The notes beneath the pieces were generated by a model that was not told the DNA's origin, did no database searches, and worked only from the letters and a program-made list of their open reading frames with translations. A stretch of DNA of 64,000 bases, taken from NCBI RefSeq assembly GCF_009674885.1, contig NZ_WKKA01000003.1, forward strand, positions 186,001 to 250,000. Reading direction: 5' to 3'. The stretch's first letter is position 1. The number at the start of each line of letters is the position of its first letter. The position numbers and the translations under genes were made by a program. Positions 36,407-45,064 of this stretch are shown here, piece after piece. Origin of the DNA: Paracoccus sp. S-4012. Its GTDB lineage: Bacteria > Pseudomonadota > Alphaproteobacteria > Rhodobacterales > Rhodobacteraceae.

Positions 36407-37827
36407 GGCTGTCCCTGATCGTGTTTGCTGGTGAGATCCGCGGCAAGCCGGGAGGCCGCCGCCTCGCCGAGATCCCAGTAAAGCCCGGCCATCAGCCCCT
36501 GGGCCTCTCTGGCGAGGGCGACGGGCAGATGCTCGTCGGCGGCGTGCTGGCGGCAGCTGGGGTAGGAATGGGGAATCCAGATCGTCGGCAGGCCGAGATC
36601 GGTGGCGAAGATGTCGTTCGGAAGCGAGCCTCCGATACCGGGCAGGATCGCCGGGGCCGCGCCGGCGGTCCGCTCGATCGAGCCCGCGACGAAGCCGACC
36701 CAAGGGTGGTCCGGGTCGAGGCGCGTGGGCAGGAAGATCGCGTCATGCGGTTCGTGCACCGTGACATGGCCGAAACCGGCCTCGGTCAGCGCGCGGCGAA
36801 CGGCCGGAACCACCTGCGCCACATCGACGCCGACCGGGAACCGCAGCTGCAGCCGGGCGCGGGCGCGCGGCGGGATGGCGTAGAGCGGCTGGGCGAGGTT
36901 GCCGCATTCCATTTCCATCACCTCCAGGCTGCTGAAGGCGAAGACCTTCTCCTCGGGCGTCAGCCCCGGCTCGCCCCAGTCGCGGTCGATCGGCGGATCG
37001 TCAGCCGTCGGCGTGATCGTCACGCGCGAGAGGTGGCGGCGGACATTCTCGGGGATCGCCGCGGGGACCAGCTCGCGCACCCGGATCTCGCCGTGGCGAC
37101 CGATCAGCGCGGTGATGGCGTGGCAGAGCTCGACGCCGGGATTGCTCAGCAACCCGCCCCAGTTGCCGGAATGCTGGAAGCCGTCGCGGGCGACGATCTC
37201 GATGTAGAACGACACCCCGCCGCGGGCGCCGAGAAACAGCGTCGGCCGGTCGAGCGCGAGGCGCGGGCCGTCGGAGGCGATCAGCAGGTCGGCGGCGAGC
37301 AACGCGGCGTTCTCGCGGCATATCTCGCGCAGGCCGGGGGAGCCCGATTCCTCGCCCATCTCGACAAGGTATTTCACGTTGAAGCCCAACCGCCCGCGGG
37401 TGGCGATCAGCGCCTCGAGGGCCGTGAGGTTGACGCAGAGCTGGCCCTTGTTGTCGGCCGTGCCGCGACCGAACCAGAGGCCGTCGCGCTCGGTCATCTC
37501 GAAGGGGCTGAGGCCCTCGGACCAGCCGTCGAGCCCCGCGACCACGTCGCCATGGCCGTATTGCAGGAACGTCGGCAGGCCCGCGCCTTCGATCCGCTCG
37601 GCATAGAGGCAGGGGCCGGGGGCGTCGGGATGGTCGAGGAGCCGCGTCTGGAAGCCGAGCGCGTGGAAGACGGGCGCGAGATCGGATTCGGCGAAGGCGG
37701 CGAGGCCCTCGCGCGCGCCGGGCAGGCGGCTCGCGGTCGGCCGCGCGACCCAGTCCGCCAGGCGGCGGGCGAAGGCGCCGGATGCGAGCGTCTCGCGGGC
37801 GGCGGCGATGGCGGTATCGCGGCTCAT
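36403..37827 (-). CDS. M20-family metallopeptidase (dipeptidase-like)
   Basis: 474 residues. M20 zinc-site pattern: LQYGHGDVV (His ligand), GRGTADNKGQL (bridging Asp), VEMGEESGSPGL (catalytic Glu plus ligand) and a final SCRQHAADEHLPV. A dimerisation lid (about 200-320) is present. Long M20 members of this type often cleave dipeptides or N-acyl amino acids. Overlaps the neighbouring ATPase gene and aminotransferase gene by 4 bases each. Substrate unknown. Confidence 0.88.
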   Translation of the reverse strand: MSRDTAIAAARETLASGAFARRLADWVARPTASRLPGAREGLAAFAESDLAPVFHALGFQTRLLDHPDAPGPCLYAERIEGAGLPTFLQYGHGDVVAGLDGWSEGLSPFEMTERDGLWFGRGTADNKGQLCVNLTALEALIATRGRLGFNVKYLVEMGEESGSPGLREICRENAALLAADLLIASDGPRLALDRPTLFLGARGGVSFYIEIVARDGFQHSGNWGGLLSNPGVELCHAITALIGRHGEIRVRELVPAAIPENVRRHLSRVTITPTADDPPIDRDWGEPGLTPEEKVFAFSSLEVMEMECGNLAQPLYAIPPRARARLQLRFPVGVDVAQVVPAVRRALTEAGFGHVTVHEPHDAIFLPTRLDPDHPWVGFVAGSIERTAGAAPAILPGIGGSLPNDIFATDLGLPTIWIPHSYPSCRQHAADEHLPVALAREAQGLMAGLYWDLGEAAASRLAADLTSKHDQGQP

Positions 37828-38789
37828 TCCGGCACCGTGAGGCTCTGCGGCTCGAGGTCGAAATGGCAGCGGACCCAGCCCTCGGCCACTGGCCGCAGCT
37901 CGGGATGGTCGCGTCCGCAGATGTCCTGGACATAGGGGCAGCGGGTGCGGAACGGGCACCCGGCCGGCGGGTTCGAGGGGTCCGGCAACTCGCCCGGTAT
38001 GGGATGCAGCGCGCGGTCCACCGGGTCGAGGTCGGGCGCCGCGTCGATCAGCAACCGGGTATAAGGGTGCCTCGGGTCCGCGAAGAGGGTCTCGGTCGGC
38101 GCCAGTTCGACGATCTCGCCCAGATACATCACGCCGATCCGGTCGGCCATCAGCCGCACGACCGAGAGGTTGTGGGTGATGAAGAGGCTGGTGACGCCCA
38201 GCCGCGCCTGAAGATCGCGCAGCAGGTTCAGGATCTGCGCCTGCACCGAGACATCGAGCGCGCTCGTCGGCTCGTCGAGGATGACGAAGTCCGGCTCGCC
38301 CGCAAGCGCCCGCGCGATCGAGATGCGCTGTCGCTGCCCGCCCGAGAAATCCTGCGGATAGCGCCCGCCGGCCGAGGCGGGCAGGCCGACCTGGTCGAGG
38401 AGTTCGGCGACGCGGGCGGGCACCTCGGACGGGCGGCGCAGGCCGTGGGTGCGGATCGGCTCGGCGATGATGTCGGCGACCTTCCAGCGGGCGTTGAGCG
38501 ACGAGAAGGGGTCCTGGAACACCATCTGCATGCGCGGTCGCCCGGCCGCGAAGGTGATGCGCCCGTCGGTGGGCGTGATCAGCCCGGCGATCATCCGCGC
38601 CAGCGTGGACTTGCCGCAGCCGCTCTCGCCCACGAGGCCCAGGACCTCGCCGGGGCGGATCGCCAGGTCTACGCCCCGGACCGCGCGCAGGCCCGCGGGG
38701 CGGCGGCCTGCGAGCCGGTCGAGCAGGCCGGCGGTTCGGCCGAAGGTCTTGCCAACCCCATGCAGTTCGACGGCGGCGGCGGCGTTCAT
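37824..38789 (-). CDS. Peptide ABC transporter ATPase (DppF/OppF-like)
   Basis: 321 residues. Walker A GESGCGKST, signature FSGGQRQRISIARAL, Walker B FVILDEPTSALD, and the oligopeptide-type C-terminal cysteine motif CPFRTRCPYVQDIC. It powers import together with the other ATPase of the operon (38786-39778). The start at 38789 overlaps that gene's stop by 4 bases. Confidence 0.93.
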   Translation of the reverse strand: MNAAAAVELHGVGKTFGRTAGLLDRLAGRRPAGLRAVRGVDLAIRPGEVLGLVGESGCGKSTLARMIAGLITPTDGRITFAAGRPRMQMVFQDPFSSLNARWKVADIIAEPIRTHGLRRPSEVPARVAELLDQVGLPASAGGRYPQDFSGGQRQRISIARALAGEPDFVILDEPTSALDVSVQAQILNLLRDLQARLGVTSLFITHNLSVVRLMADRIGVMYLGEIVELAPTETLFADPRHPYTRLLIDAAPDLDPVDRALHPIPGELPDPSNPPAGCPFRTRCPYVQDICGRDHPELRPVAEGWVRCHFDLEPQSLTVPE

Positions 38790-39778
38790 GCGGTCACCTC
38801 GGCCGCGCGGGCGGCGTTGAGCGGATGGTGGCACGCGGCCAGCGCGCCCTGCATCGGCGTGAGTTCCGGTCGAATCTCGCGGCAGAGGGCGTCAGCCCGC
38901 GGGCAGCGCGGATGGAAGGCGCAGCCTGTCGGCAGATCGCCCACGCCGGGCATCTGGCCGGGAATGGCCGCGACCTGCATCCGCCCCGCAGCATCCGGCG
39001 CCGGCGTCGCGGCAAGGAGGCCGCGGGTGTAGTGGTGGCGCGGGGCGTGGAACAGCCTGTCGGTCGGCGCCGTCTCGACGATGCGCCCGGCATACATCAC
39101 CGCCACCCGGTCGCACATCTTCGCCACCACGCCGAGGTCGTGCGTGATCAGGATCATGGCCGAGCCGGTCTCGTGATGCAGCCGCCGCAACAGCGTCAGG
39201 ATCTGCGCCTGCACCGAGACGTCGAGCGCGGTCGTCGGCTCGTCCGCGATCACCAGTTCCGGCTCGGCGCAGAGGGCGAGCGCGATCACCACGCGCTGCC
39301 GCTGGCCGCCAGACAACTCATGCGGCGCGGCGTCGAGAACCCGCGGCGGGTCGGGCAGTCCGACCCGCTCGATCCAGTCGAGCGAGCGGCGGCGAATCTC
39401 GGCCCGGCTGAGCCGCAGATGGGCGCGCATGGTGTCAGCCATCTGCCGCCCGATCGTGAGGACCGGGTTGAGCGAGGTCATCGGGTCCTGAAAGATGAAC
39501 CCGACGCGCCCGCCCCGGACGCGGCGCAGCTGGCGCGGCGTCATCCGGTCGAGGCGGTCAGCGCCGAGGCTGATCTCGCCCGCCGTGCGGCGCAGCGGCG
39601 GCGAGAGCAGGTCGATCAGGGCCGCGCCGGCGACGGACTTGCCCGCGCCGCTCTCGCCCACGATGCCCAGCACCTCGCCTGCCGCCACGTCGAAGGAGAC
39701 GTTAGCCACGACGGGCACCGGCTGGCTGTCGCGGATCAGCGCGACCTCGAGGCCGCGGACGCTGAGCAGCGGGGTCAT
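38786..39778 (-). CDS. Peptide ABC transporter ATPase (DppD/OppD-like)
   Basis: 330 residues. Walker A GESGAGKSV, signature [15 protein letters not shown], Walker B LVIADEPTTALD and the C-terminal CAFHPRCPRADALC cysteine motif typical of dipeptide/oligopeptide importers. Note Ser-Val after the Walker lysine instead of Ser-Thr, common in this subfamily. Overlaps both neighbours by 4 bases. Confidence 0.93.
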   Translation of the reverse strand: MTPLLSVRGLEVALIRDSQPVPVVANVSFDVAAGEVLGIVGESGAGKSVAGAALIDLLSPPLRRTAGEISLGADRLDRMTPRQLRRVRGGRVGFIFQDPMTSLNPVLTIGRQMADTMRAHLRLSRAEIRRRSLDWIERVGLPDPPRVLDAAPHELSGGQRQRVVIALALCAEPELVIADEPTTALDVSVQAQILTLLRRLHHETGSAMILITHDLGVVAKMCDRVAVMYAGRIVETAPTDRLFHAPRHHYTRGLLAATPAPDAAGRMQVAAIPGQMPGVGDLPTGCAFHPRCPRADALCREIRPELTPMQGALAACHHPLNAARAAEVTA

Positions 39779-40677
39779 GACCGCCCCCTAAGGCGCGGGT
39801 TGTAGTAATCGCGCAGGTGGTCGCCGAGCACGTTGACCGCCACGACGAGGACCATCAGCAGCAGGCAGGGCCAGATCGCGATCCACCACTCGCCCGATTG
39901 CAGGTAGTTGGCCCCGTTGCGGATCAGCGCGCCGAGCGAGGGATGCGTTAGCGGGATGCCGATGCCGAGGAAGCTCAGCGTCGCCTCGGCGATGATGGCG
40001 AGGCCGAGGCTGGTGGTGGCGATCACGAGGACCGGGGCCATGACGTTGGGCAGGATGTGGCGGCCGATGATCGCGCCCGCGCTGCGGCCGGTGATGCGCG
40101 CCGCCGAGACATAGTCCTGGTTGCGCTCGACCAGCACCGAGGAGCGGATGGTGCGCGCGAACTGCACCCAGAAGGCGACGCCGATGGCGAGGATGACGAT
40201 GGTCATGGCCTGCAGGGTCGAGCGCGCCTCGCCGATGGTGGCGTTGACGATCCCGTCGATGATCATCGCCAGCAGCAGCGCCGGATAGGCCAGCTGCACA
40301 TCCGCGAGACGCATGATCAGCGCGTCGGTGCGCCCGCCCGCATAGCCCGCGACCAGGCCGAGCGCGCCGCCCAGGACGAGGCCGATCAGCACCGCGAAGA
40401 CCCCCACGATCAGCGAGGTCCTGAGGCCGTAGGCCATGGCCGTGACCATGTTGCGGCCCTGATCGTCGGCCCCCAGCGGCATGACGGGGTTGCCGCCCTC
40501 CGCCCAGATCGGCGGCGTGAAGCTGTCCATGATCGACAGCCCGCCGAGCGAGAACGGATCGGGGGCGACCAGCGGCACCAGCAATGCGTAGAGGACCAGC
40601 ACCACCAGCAGCACCGCGGAGAGGGCGGCACCGGGCGCGCCGCGCAGGGGCGCGAGACGGGGCAGGCGCAGCCTCAT
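39775..40677 (-). CDS. Peptide ABC transporter permease (DppC-like)
   Basis: 300 residues. N-terminal membrane anchor (about 18-40), a periplasmic loop (DPFSLGGLSIMDSFTPP) and about five further helices with the EAA loop ARITGRSAGAIIGRHILPN. DppC/OppC family. Overlaps neighbours by 4 bases. It forms the channel with the permease at 40674-41645. Confidence 0.93.
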   Translation of the reverse strand: MRLRLPRLAPLRGAPGAALSAVLLVVLVLYALLVPLVAPDPFSLGGLSIMDSFTPPIWAEGGNPVMPLGADDQGRNMVTAMAYGLRTSLIVGVFAVLIGLVLGGALGLVAGYAGGRTDALIMRLADVQLAYPALLLAMIIDGIVNATIGEARSTLQAMTIVILAIGVAFWVQFARTIRSSVLVERNQDYVSAARITGRSAGAIIGRHILPNVMAPVLVIATTSLGLAIIAEATLSFLGIGIPLTHPSLGALIRNGANYLQSGEWWIAIWPCLLLMVLVVAVNVLGDHLRDYYNPRLRGRS

Positions 40678-41645
40678 GCGTGGCGCTGCCGCAGGCGCGG
40701 GTCGATCAGCGGATAAAGCAGCTCGACCAGAAGGTTGATGACCATGTAAACGATCCCGACGAAGATCAGGTAGATGGCGATGACCCGGATGTCTGCGGCC
40801 TGCACCGACTGTAGGAACAGCGTGCCGATCCCCGGCCAGGCGAAGACGCTCTCGGTCACGACCGAGAAGGCGATGATGTTGCCCAGTTGCAGCGCCAGCA
40901 TGGTGATGGTCGGCAAGAGCGCGTTGCGCAGCGCATAGACGAACCACAGCCGCGCCTCGCCGAGGCCGCGGGCGCGGGCGAAGCGGATATGCTCGCTGCG
41001 GCCGATTTCCATCAGCTGGGTGCGCAGCAGGCGGATGATGAAGGTCATCTGGAAGAGCGACAGCGTCAGCGCCGGCAGGATGATCGCATGCCAGCCGCTG
41101 CGGGTCAGCAGCCCGGTCTCCCAGCCGCCGAGAACGATCGTGGCCCCGCGCCCGAAGGACGGAAACCAGCCCAGCTGGACCGAGAAGATCGCGATCAGCA
41201 GGATGCCGACCACGAAGTTCGGCAGCGTGACCCCGGCGATCGAGACGAACATGATGGCGCGGGCGAAGCGGCTGCGGGGGAACACGCCGGTGTAGATGCC
41301 CGCGGGGATCGCCACCACGAGGCTGATCAGCAGCGCCACGGCGGCCAGCTCGATCGTCGCTGGCAGCCGCGCGGCGATCATGCCGGAGACCTCCTCCTGC
41401 GTGCGGTAGGAGATGCCGAGATCGCCCCGCGGCAGTCCGGCGAGGAACTCCGCGAAGCGCGCCAGCAGCGGCCGGTCGAGGCCCAGACGCTCGGTCAGCG
41501 CCTGGCGTTCGGCAAGGCTCGCGTCGGGCGGCAGCAGCAGGCCCAGCGGGTCGCCGAGCGTGTCGATCAGCATGAAGGCGATGAAGCTGATGATCAGGAT
41601 CACCAGCAACGTCTGCAGGATGCGCTCGACCGCGTGCAGGATCAT
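40674..41645 (-). CDS. Peptide ABC transporter permease (DppB-like)
   Basis: 323 residues. Six predicted helices with a large periplasmic loop after the first, and the EAA loop FARARGLGEARLWFVYALRNALLPT. The start MILHAVERILQTLLVILIISFIAFML is characteristic of the DppB/OppB family. Overlaps argE-like and dppC-like genes by 4 bases each. Confidence 0.93.
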   Translation of the reverse strand: MILHAVERILQTLLVILIISFIAFMLIDTLGDPLGLLLPPDASLAERQALTERLGLDRPLLARFAEFLAGLPRGDLGISYRTQEEVSGMIAARLPATIELAAVALLISLVVAIPAGIYTGVFPRSRFARAIMFVSIAGVTLPNFVVGILLIAIFSVQLGWFPSFGRGATIVLGGWETGLLTRSGWHAIILPALTLSLFQMTFIIRLLRTQLMEIGRSEHIRFARARGLGEARLWFVYALRNALLPTITMLALQLGNIIAFSVVTESVFAWPGIGTLFLQSVQAADIRVIAIYLIFVGIVYMVINLLVELLYPLIDPRLRQRHA

Positions 41646-42796
41646 GTCGCCATGGTCTCGGCAAGGCGGGTGAGGAAAGCGGTGCAGTGCTCCATCTCGC
41701 TCACGGCGATGCTCTCGTCCGGCTGATGGGCGTCGGCGAGGCGTCCGGGGCCGATCACGACGCTGGGCACGCCGGCCGCGGCGAAGATGCCCGCCTCGGT
41801 GCCGTAGGGGGCCGCGCGGGCGGTGTCGCGGCCGAGCAGGTCGAGCAGCATCCGCTCGAGCGCCGCGTCGCCCATGGGCGCGAGGGGCGGGATGCGTGCG
41901 AGTTCGTCGAAGCGGATCGAGCAGGCCGGGTCCACGGCCCTCATCCGAGCCTCGATTTCCGCCGCCTTGCCGCGGAGCTCGGCCAGCACGTCGTCGAAGG
42001 ACACGCCCGGGATCAACCGCATCTCCCAGAAGAACCGGCAATGCTCGGCCAGGATGTTGCCGTGGGTGCCGCCCTCGACCTGGTTGACCTGCAGGGTGGA
42101 CCAGGGCGGATTGAAGGCCTCCATCCGCGGGCCGGTGGTCCGCATTCCCTCGTAGATGCCGGCAGCATGGGCGATCAGCTCGCCCGCGGCCATGACCGCA
42201 TTGGCGCCGCGCTCGGGTTGCGAGGAATGCCCCGGCTTGCCGTGGACATGCGCCCAGCCGATGCAGCCGCCCTTGTGCGCTGTCACCAGCTCCATCCCGG
42301 TCGCCTCGCCGATCACCGCGAGGCGCGCGTCGGCGTTCGCGCCGAGCCATTCGGCCATGTCGCCGACACCGGTGCAGCCCACCTCCTCGTCATAGGAGAA
42401 GGCGAGCCAGACCGGCGCCTTGAGCGGCATCCGCGCGATCGCCGGCAGCACGGCGAGCGAGCAGGCGAGAAAGCCCTTCATGTCGGTGGCGCCGCGGCCG
42501 ACCAGCGTCTCGCCGGTATCGCGCAGCGTCCACGGGTCGGCCGTCCAGGCCTGCCCGGTGGTCGGCACGACATCGGTATGGCCGCTGAAGACGATTCCGC
42601 CGGGGGCGTCCGGGCCGACCGCGATCAGCAGGCTGGCCTTGTCGCCCTCCGGGTTCGGGAAGCGCCGGCAGCGCCCCCCGAAATCCCCGGCCAGCCGCTC
42701 GACATGCTCGACGAGGGCGAGGTTGCTGTCGGCGCTGACCGTCGGGAAGGCGACCAGTTCCGCCAGCCGCCGGGTGAAGTCGGGCCGGAAGCTCAT
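41642..42796 (-). CDS. argE: ArgE/DapE-like M20 deacylase (acetylornithine deacetylase-like)
   Basis: 384 residues. Zinc-site motifs GIVFSGHTDVVP, GRGATDMKGFLACSLA, SYDEEVGCTGVGDM and the final His region GTEAGIFAAAGVPSVVIGPG. It is closest to N-acetylornithine deacetylase, but its place in a peptide-import operon suggests it removes an acyl group from an imported amino acid or peptide rather than serving arginine synthesis (inference). Overlaps both neighbours by 4 bases. Confidence 0.85.
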   Translation of the reverse strand: MSFRPDFTRRLAELVAFPTVSADSNLALVEHVERLAGDFGGRCRRFPNPEGDKASLLIAVGPDAPGGIVFSGHTDVVPTTGQAWTADPWTLRDTGETLVGRGATDMKGFLACSLAVLPAIARMPLKAPVWLAFSYDEEVGCTGVGDMAEWLGANADARLAVIGEATGMELVTAHKGGCIGWAHVHGKPGHSSQPERGANAVMAAGELIAHAAGIYEGMRTTGPRMEAFNPPWSTLQVNQVEGGTHGNILAEHCRFFWEMRLIPGVSFDDVLAELRGKAAEIEARMRAVDPACSIRFDELARIPPLAPMGDAALERMLLDLLGRDTARAAPYGTEAGIFAAAGVPSVVIGPGRLADAHQPDESIAVSEMEHCTAFLTRLAETMAT

Positions 42797-44376
42797 TCGG
42801 GCACCGTGAACCAGGCCAGCGGATAGCTGAGATCGGCGAGCTGCACGACCTCGACGCCCTCCTTCAGCCCCCAGAGGATCTGCAGCTGGTGCAGCGGGAT
42901 GAAGGCATAGTCGTCCTTCAGCAGGCCGAAGACCTCGGCCAGCAGGGCCGCCCGCGCCTCGGGGTCCGTCTCGGCGCCGATCTCGGCCGTCAGCCGGTCC
43001 ACCTCGGGGTTGGAATAGCCGCCGATGTTGAACTGGCCGCCGCCGGTCTCCTCGTTGCGGGTGACGGCGATCGAGGACAGGAACTGATGGCCGTCATAGG
43101 TGTAGGGCGCATAGCTCAGCATCGCGAGCGAGGTGTCGTAGCCCGGCGGGTTGATCTGCTGCGCCCAGCGGGCGGTCGGCTGCGCCCGCGGCGTCACCCG
43201 GATGCCGATCTCGCCCAGCATCGAGCCGACCGCGAGGCAGGTGGCCTCGTCGTTCATGAAGCGGTCGTTGGTGCAGTCGAGCGCGACATCGAAACCCTCG
43301 CCGTAACCCGCCTCGGCCATCAGCGCGCGGGCGCGCTCGAGATCCTGGGGCGGAGGGGTGTTCAGCGCGTCGGTCGAGCCCTCGACCTCCTTGCCGATCG
43401 GCAGCCCGACCGGGGTGGAATAGCCGCGCATGATGCGGCTCTGGATCGCGTCGCGGTCGATGGCCAGCGTCATGGCCTCGCGGACGCGCACGTCCTTGAA
43501 CGGATTGCCCTCGACCCCGCCGCCATGGATCAGCGTGTCGCGCGCCACGTCCGGCTGGATATAGACCGTCCGCACATCGGGCGTCGCCGCGATCCGCAGC
43601 CCGTCGGTGTTCTCGATCCGCTGCGTGTCCTGTGGCGGGACGCCGTCGATCATCTCGACCTCGCCCGTGATCAGCGCCGAGACGCGGGTGGCCGGGTTCG
43701 GAATGACGAAGAAGGTGGCCTTGTCCACGTTGCCGGTGATCTGGCCCCACCATTCGGGCCGGGCCGTGAACTCGGTGCTCACGCCGGGGTCACGGGCCGA
43801 GATGACATAGGCGCCGGTGCCGTTGGTGTTGCGGTTGGCGAAGCTCTCGGTGGTGTTGTCGGCCTGGCCCGGCTCGGTCGCGCCGTTCGCCTCGGCCCAT
43901 TCGCGGTCCATCATGAACCAGTTGACGATCTGGTTCGGCAGGATCGGATTGGGCAGGTCCGAGAGGAAGCGGACCGTCAGGTCGTCCACCTTCTCGATGC
44001 TCGCGACCTCGGCCAGATGCGAGGCCATGCCGCCTTTCTTGGCACGCTCGAACGAGAACACCACGTCATCGGCGTTGAAGGGGTTGCCGTTCGAGTAGGT
44101 CACGCCCTCGCGCAGCTTGAACTCCCAGGTGTTGGGATCGACCTGGGTCCATTCCGTCGCCAGCACCGGCTGCAGCGACAGGTCGGGGCCGCGCTGGACC
44201 AGCGGCTCGTAGACGTTGCGCAGCACCGCGAAGACCAGCGTGTTGGAGATGGCATGCGGATCGAGCGTGTAGGCGTCGAGGGGGCCGGCGAAGCGGAACT
44301 TGGCCGCGGAGCCCGCGGCGGGCAGCATCAGCGCCAGCGAGGCGGAGGCCATCATCAGGGAAAGACGCGATCTCAT
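42793..44376 (-). CDS. Peptide ABC transporter substrate-binding protein
   Basis: 527 residues, SBP_bac_5 family. Signal peptide MRSRLSLMMASASLALMLPAAGSAA, then the family pattern AYTLDPHAISNTLVFAVLRNVYEPLV and VREAMTLAIDRDAI. It is the first gene of the nine-gene operon; its promoter lies at 44411-44439. The start at 44376 gives the signal peptide, with a GAGGA-like site upstream. Ligand: peptide or similar nitrogenous compound, not determinable. Confidence 0.93.
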   Translation of the reverse strand: MRSRLSLMMASASLALMLPAAGSAAKFRFAGPLDAYTLDPHAISNTLVFAVLRNVYEPLVQRGPDLSLQPVLATEWTQVDPNTWEFKLREGVTYSNGNPFNADDVVFSFERAKKGGMASHLAEVASIEKVDDLTVRFLSDLPNPILPNQIVNWFMMDREWAEANGATEPGQADNTTESFANRNTNGTGAYVISARDPGVSTEFTARPEWWGQITGNVDKATFFVIPNPATRVSALITGEVEMIDGVPPQDTQRIENTDGLRIAATPDVRTVYIQPDVARDTLIHGGGVEGNPFKDVRVREAMTLAIDRDAIQSRIMRGYSTPVGLPIGKEVEGSTDALNTPPPQDLERARALMAEAGYGEGFDVALDCTNDRFMNDEATCLAVGSMLGEIGIRVTPRAQPTARWAQQINPPGYDTSLAMLSYAPYTYDGHQFLSSIAVTRNEETGGGQFNIGGYSNPEVDRLTAEIGAETDPEARAALLAEVFGLLKDDYAFIPLHQLQILWGLKEGVEVVQLADLSYPLAWFTVPE

Positions 44377-44410
44377 CCGGGCATCCTCATGGGGGCGGTT
44401 CAGAATGATG

Positions 44411-44439
44411 ATCATTTGATCAAATGGTGGCCCGGTCAA
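44411..44439 (-). promoter_or_regulatory. Candidate promoter with palindromic operator for the peptide operon
   Basis: On the minus strand TTGACC (44439-44434) and AATGAT (44416-44411) are spaced by exactly 17 bases. The 14-base perfect palindrome CATTTGATCAAATG (44413-44426) sits in the spacer and overlaps the -10 element. Palindromes of this kind fit FadR/VanR-type GntR operators; the likely regulator is the operon's last gene (34546-35256). Confidence 0.5.
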
Positions 44440-44680
44440 TTGTTTTTTGACGCGGTGGGGCTGATCTGCGGAGCGTTCCAGGGCGTGATCTGGACGAGGG
44501 CTCCGTAAGGCTCGGGCCAAGTGTAGTTCACATGGGTCGTCGGGACCGGGATCACTTCCCCGTTCAGCTTGCGCCCAGCCGGCGTAGTATTTGGCTGCTC
44601 AGCCACGCGGACGGCCTGGCCGGAGCTATGCCGGCCGACGGACAGCGCCTCGAGTCCGGCGATCGCATCCGCAGAGTTGC
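44436..44680 (-). pseudogene. Aldehyde dehydrogenase relic, frameshifted
   Basis: Minus-strand frames contain consecutive pieces of an aldehyde dehydrogenase N-terminal half: ADAIAGLEALSVGR, VAEQ, KYYAGWAQ and then, after a one-base frame change, KLNGEVIPVP and NYTWPEPYGALVQITPWNAP, ending at a stop at 44436. The order and spacing match the family (catalytic half missing). At least two frameshifts and loss of the C-terminal two thirds make it non-functional. It abuts the promoter of the peptide operon. Confidence 0.65.
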
Positions 44681-45064
44681 TTCATCAACCCGGCGATGCG
44701 CGAAGCTGGCCGGGGAGATCCGGGCCGAGGACGCCTCGGACATCGCGAACGACGAGGATTTCACGAGGCTGGCGTTCTGGCGCTTGGCCACCGCACCAAG
44801 GCGGAGACGTGCTGACATGAACACGATGGTCGGGTCGGTCCCGACCTCGCCGGCAAGCTCGAACGCCATACGAACGTCCTTGGGCGCGGCAAGTTGACGC
44901 AGAGCCGGCGGTGTCGGCCGCGGAGATCAAGGGCAGGCACAGCATCGGCGCGGTCCGCCTTCGGCGGTTCTTGTCGTGCGATCCGGCAAGGCAATGCGTC
45001 GCGGCCAGTCGACAAGCCGGCGCGAACATGCAGGTTAGCGCCGGACGGCTCAGGGGCGCGCAGG
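44681..45064. other. Intergenic stretch without a recognised gene
   Basis: Between the aldehyde dehydrogenase relic and glpD. Several short frames are open on both strands, none with a recognisable domain. A minus-strand frame around 44700-44870 (containing AFELAGEVGTDPTIVFMSA) has GC-rich third positions and may be a further decayed coding remnant. No RNA gene seen. Confidence 0.4.
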
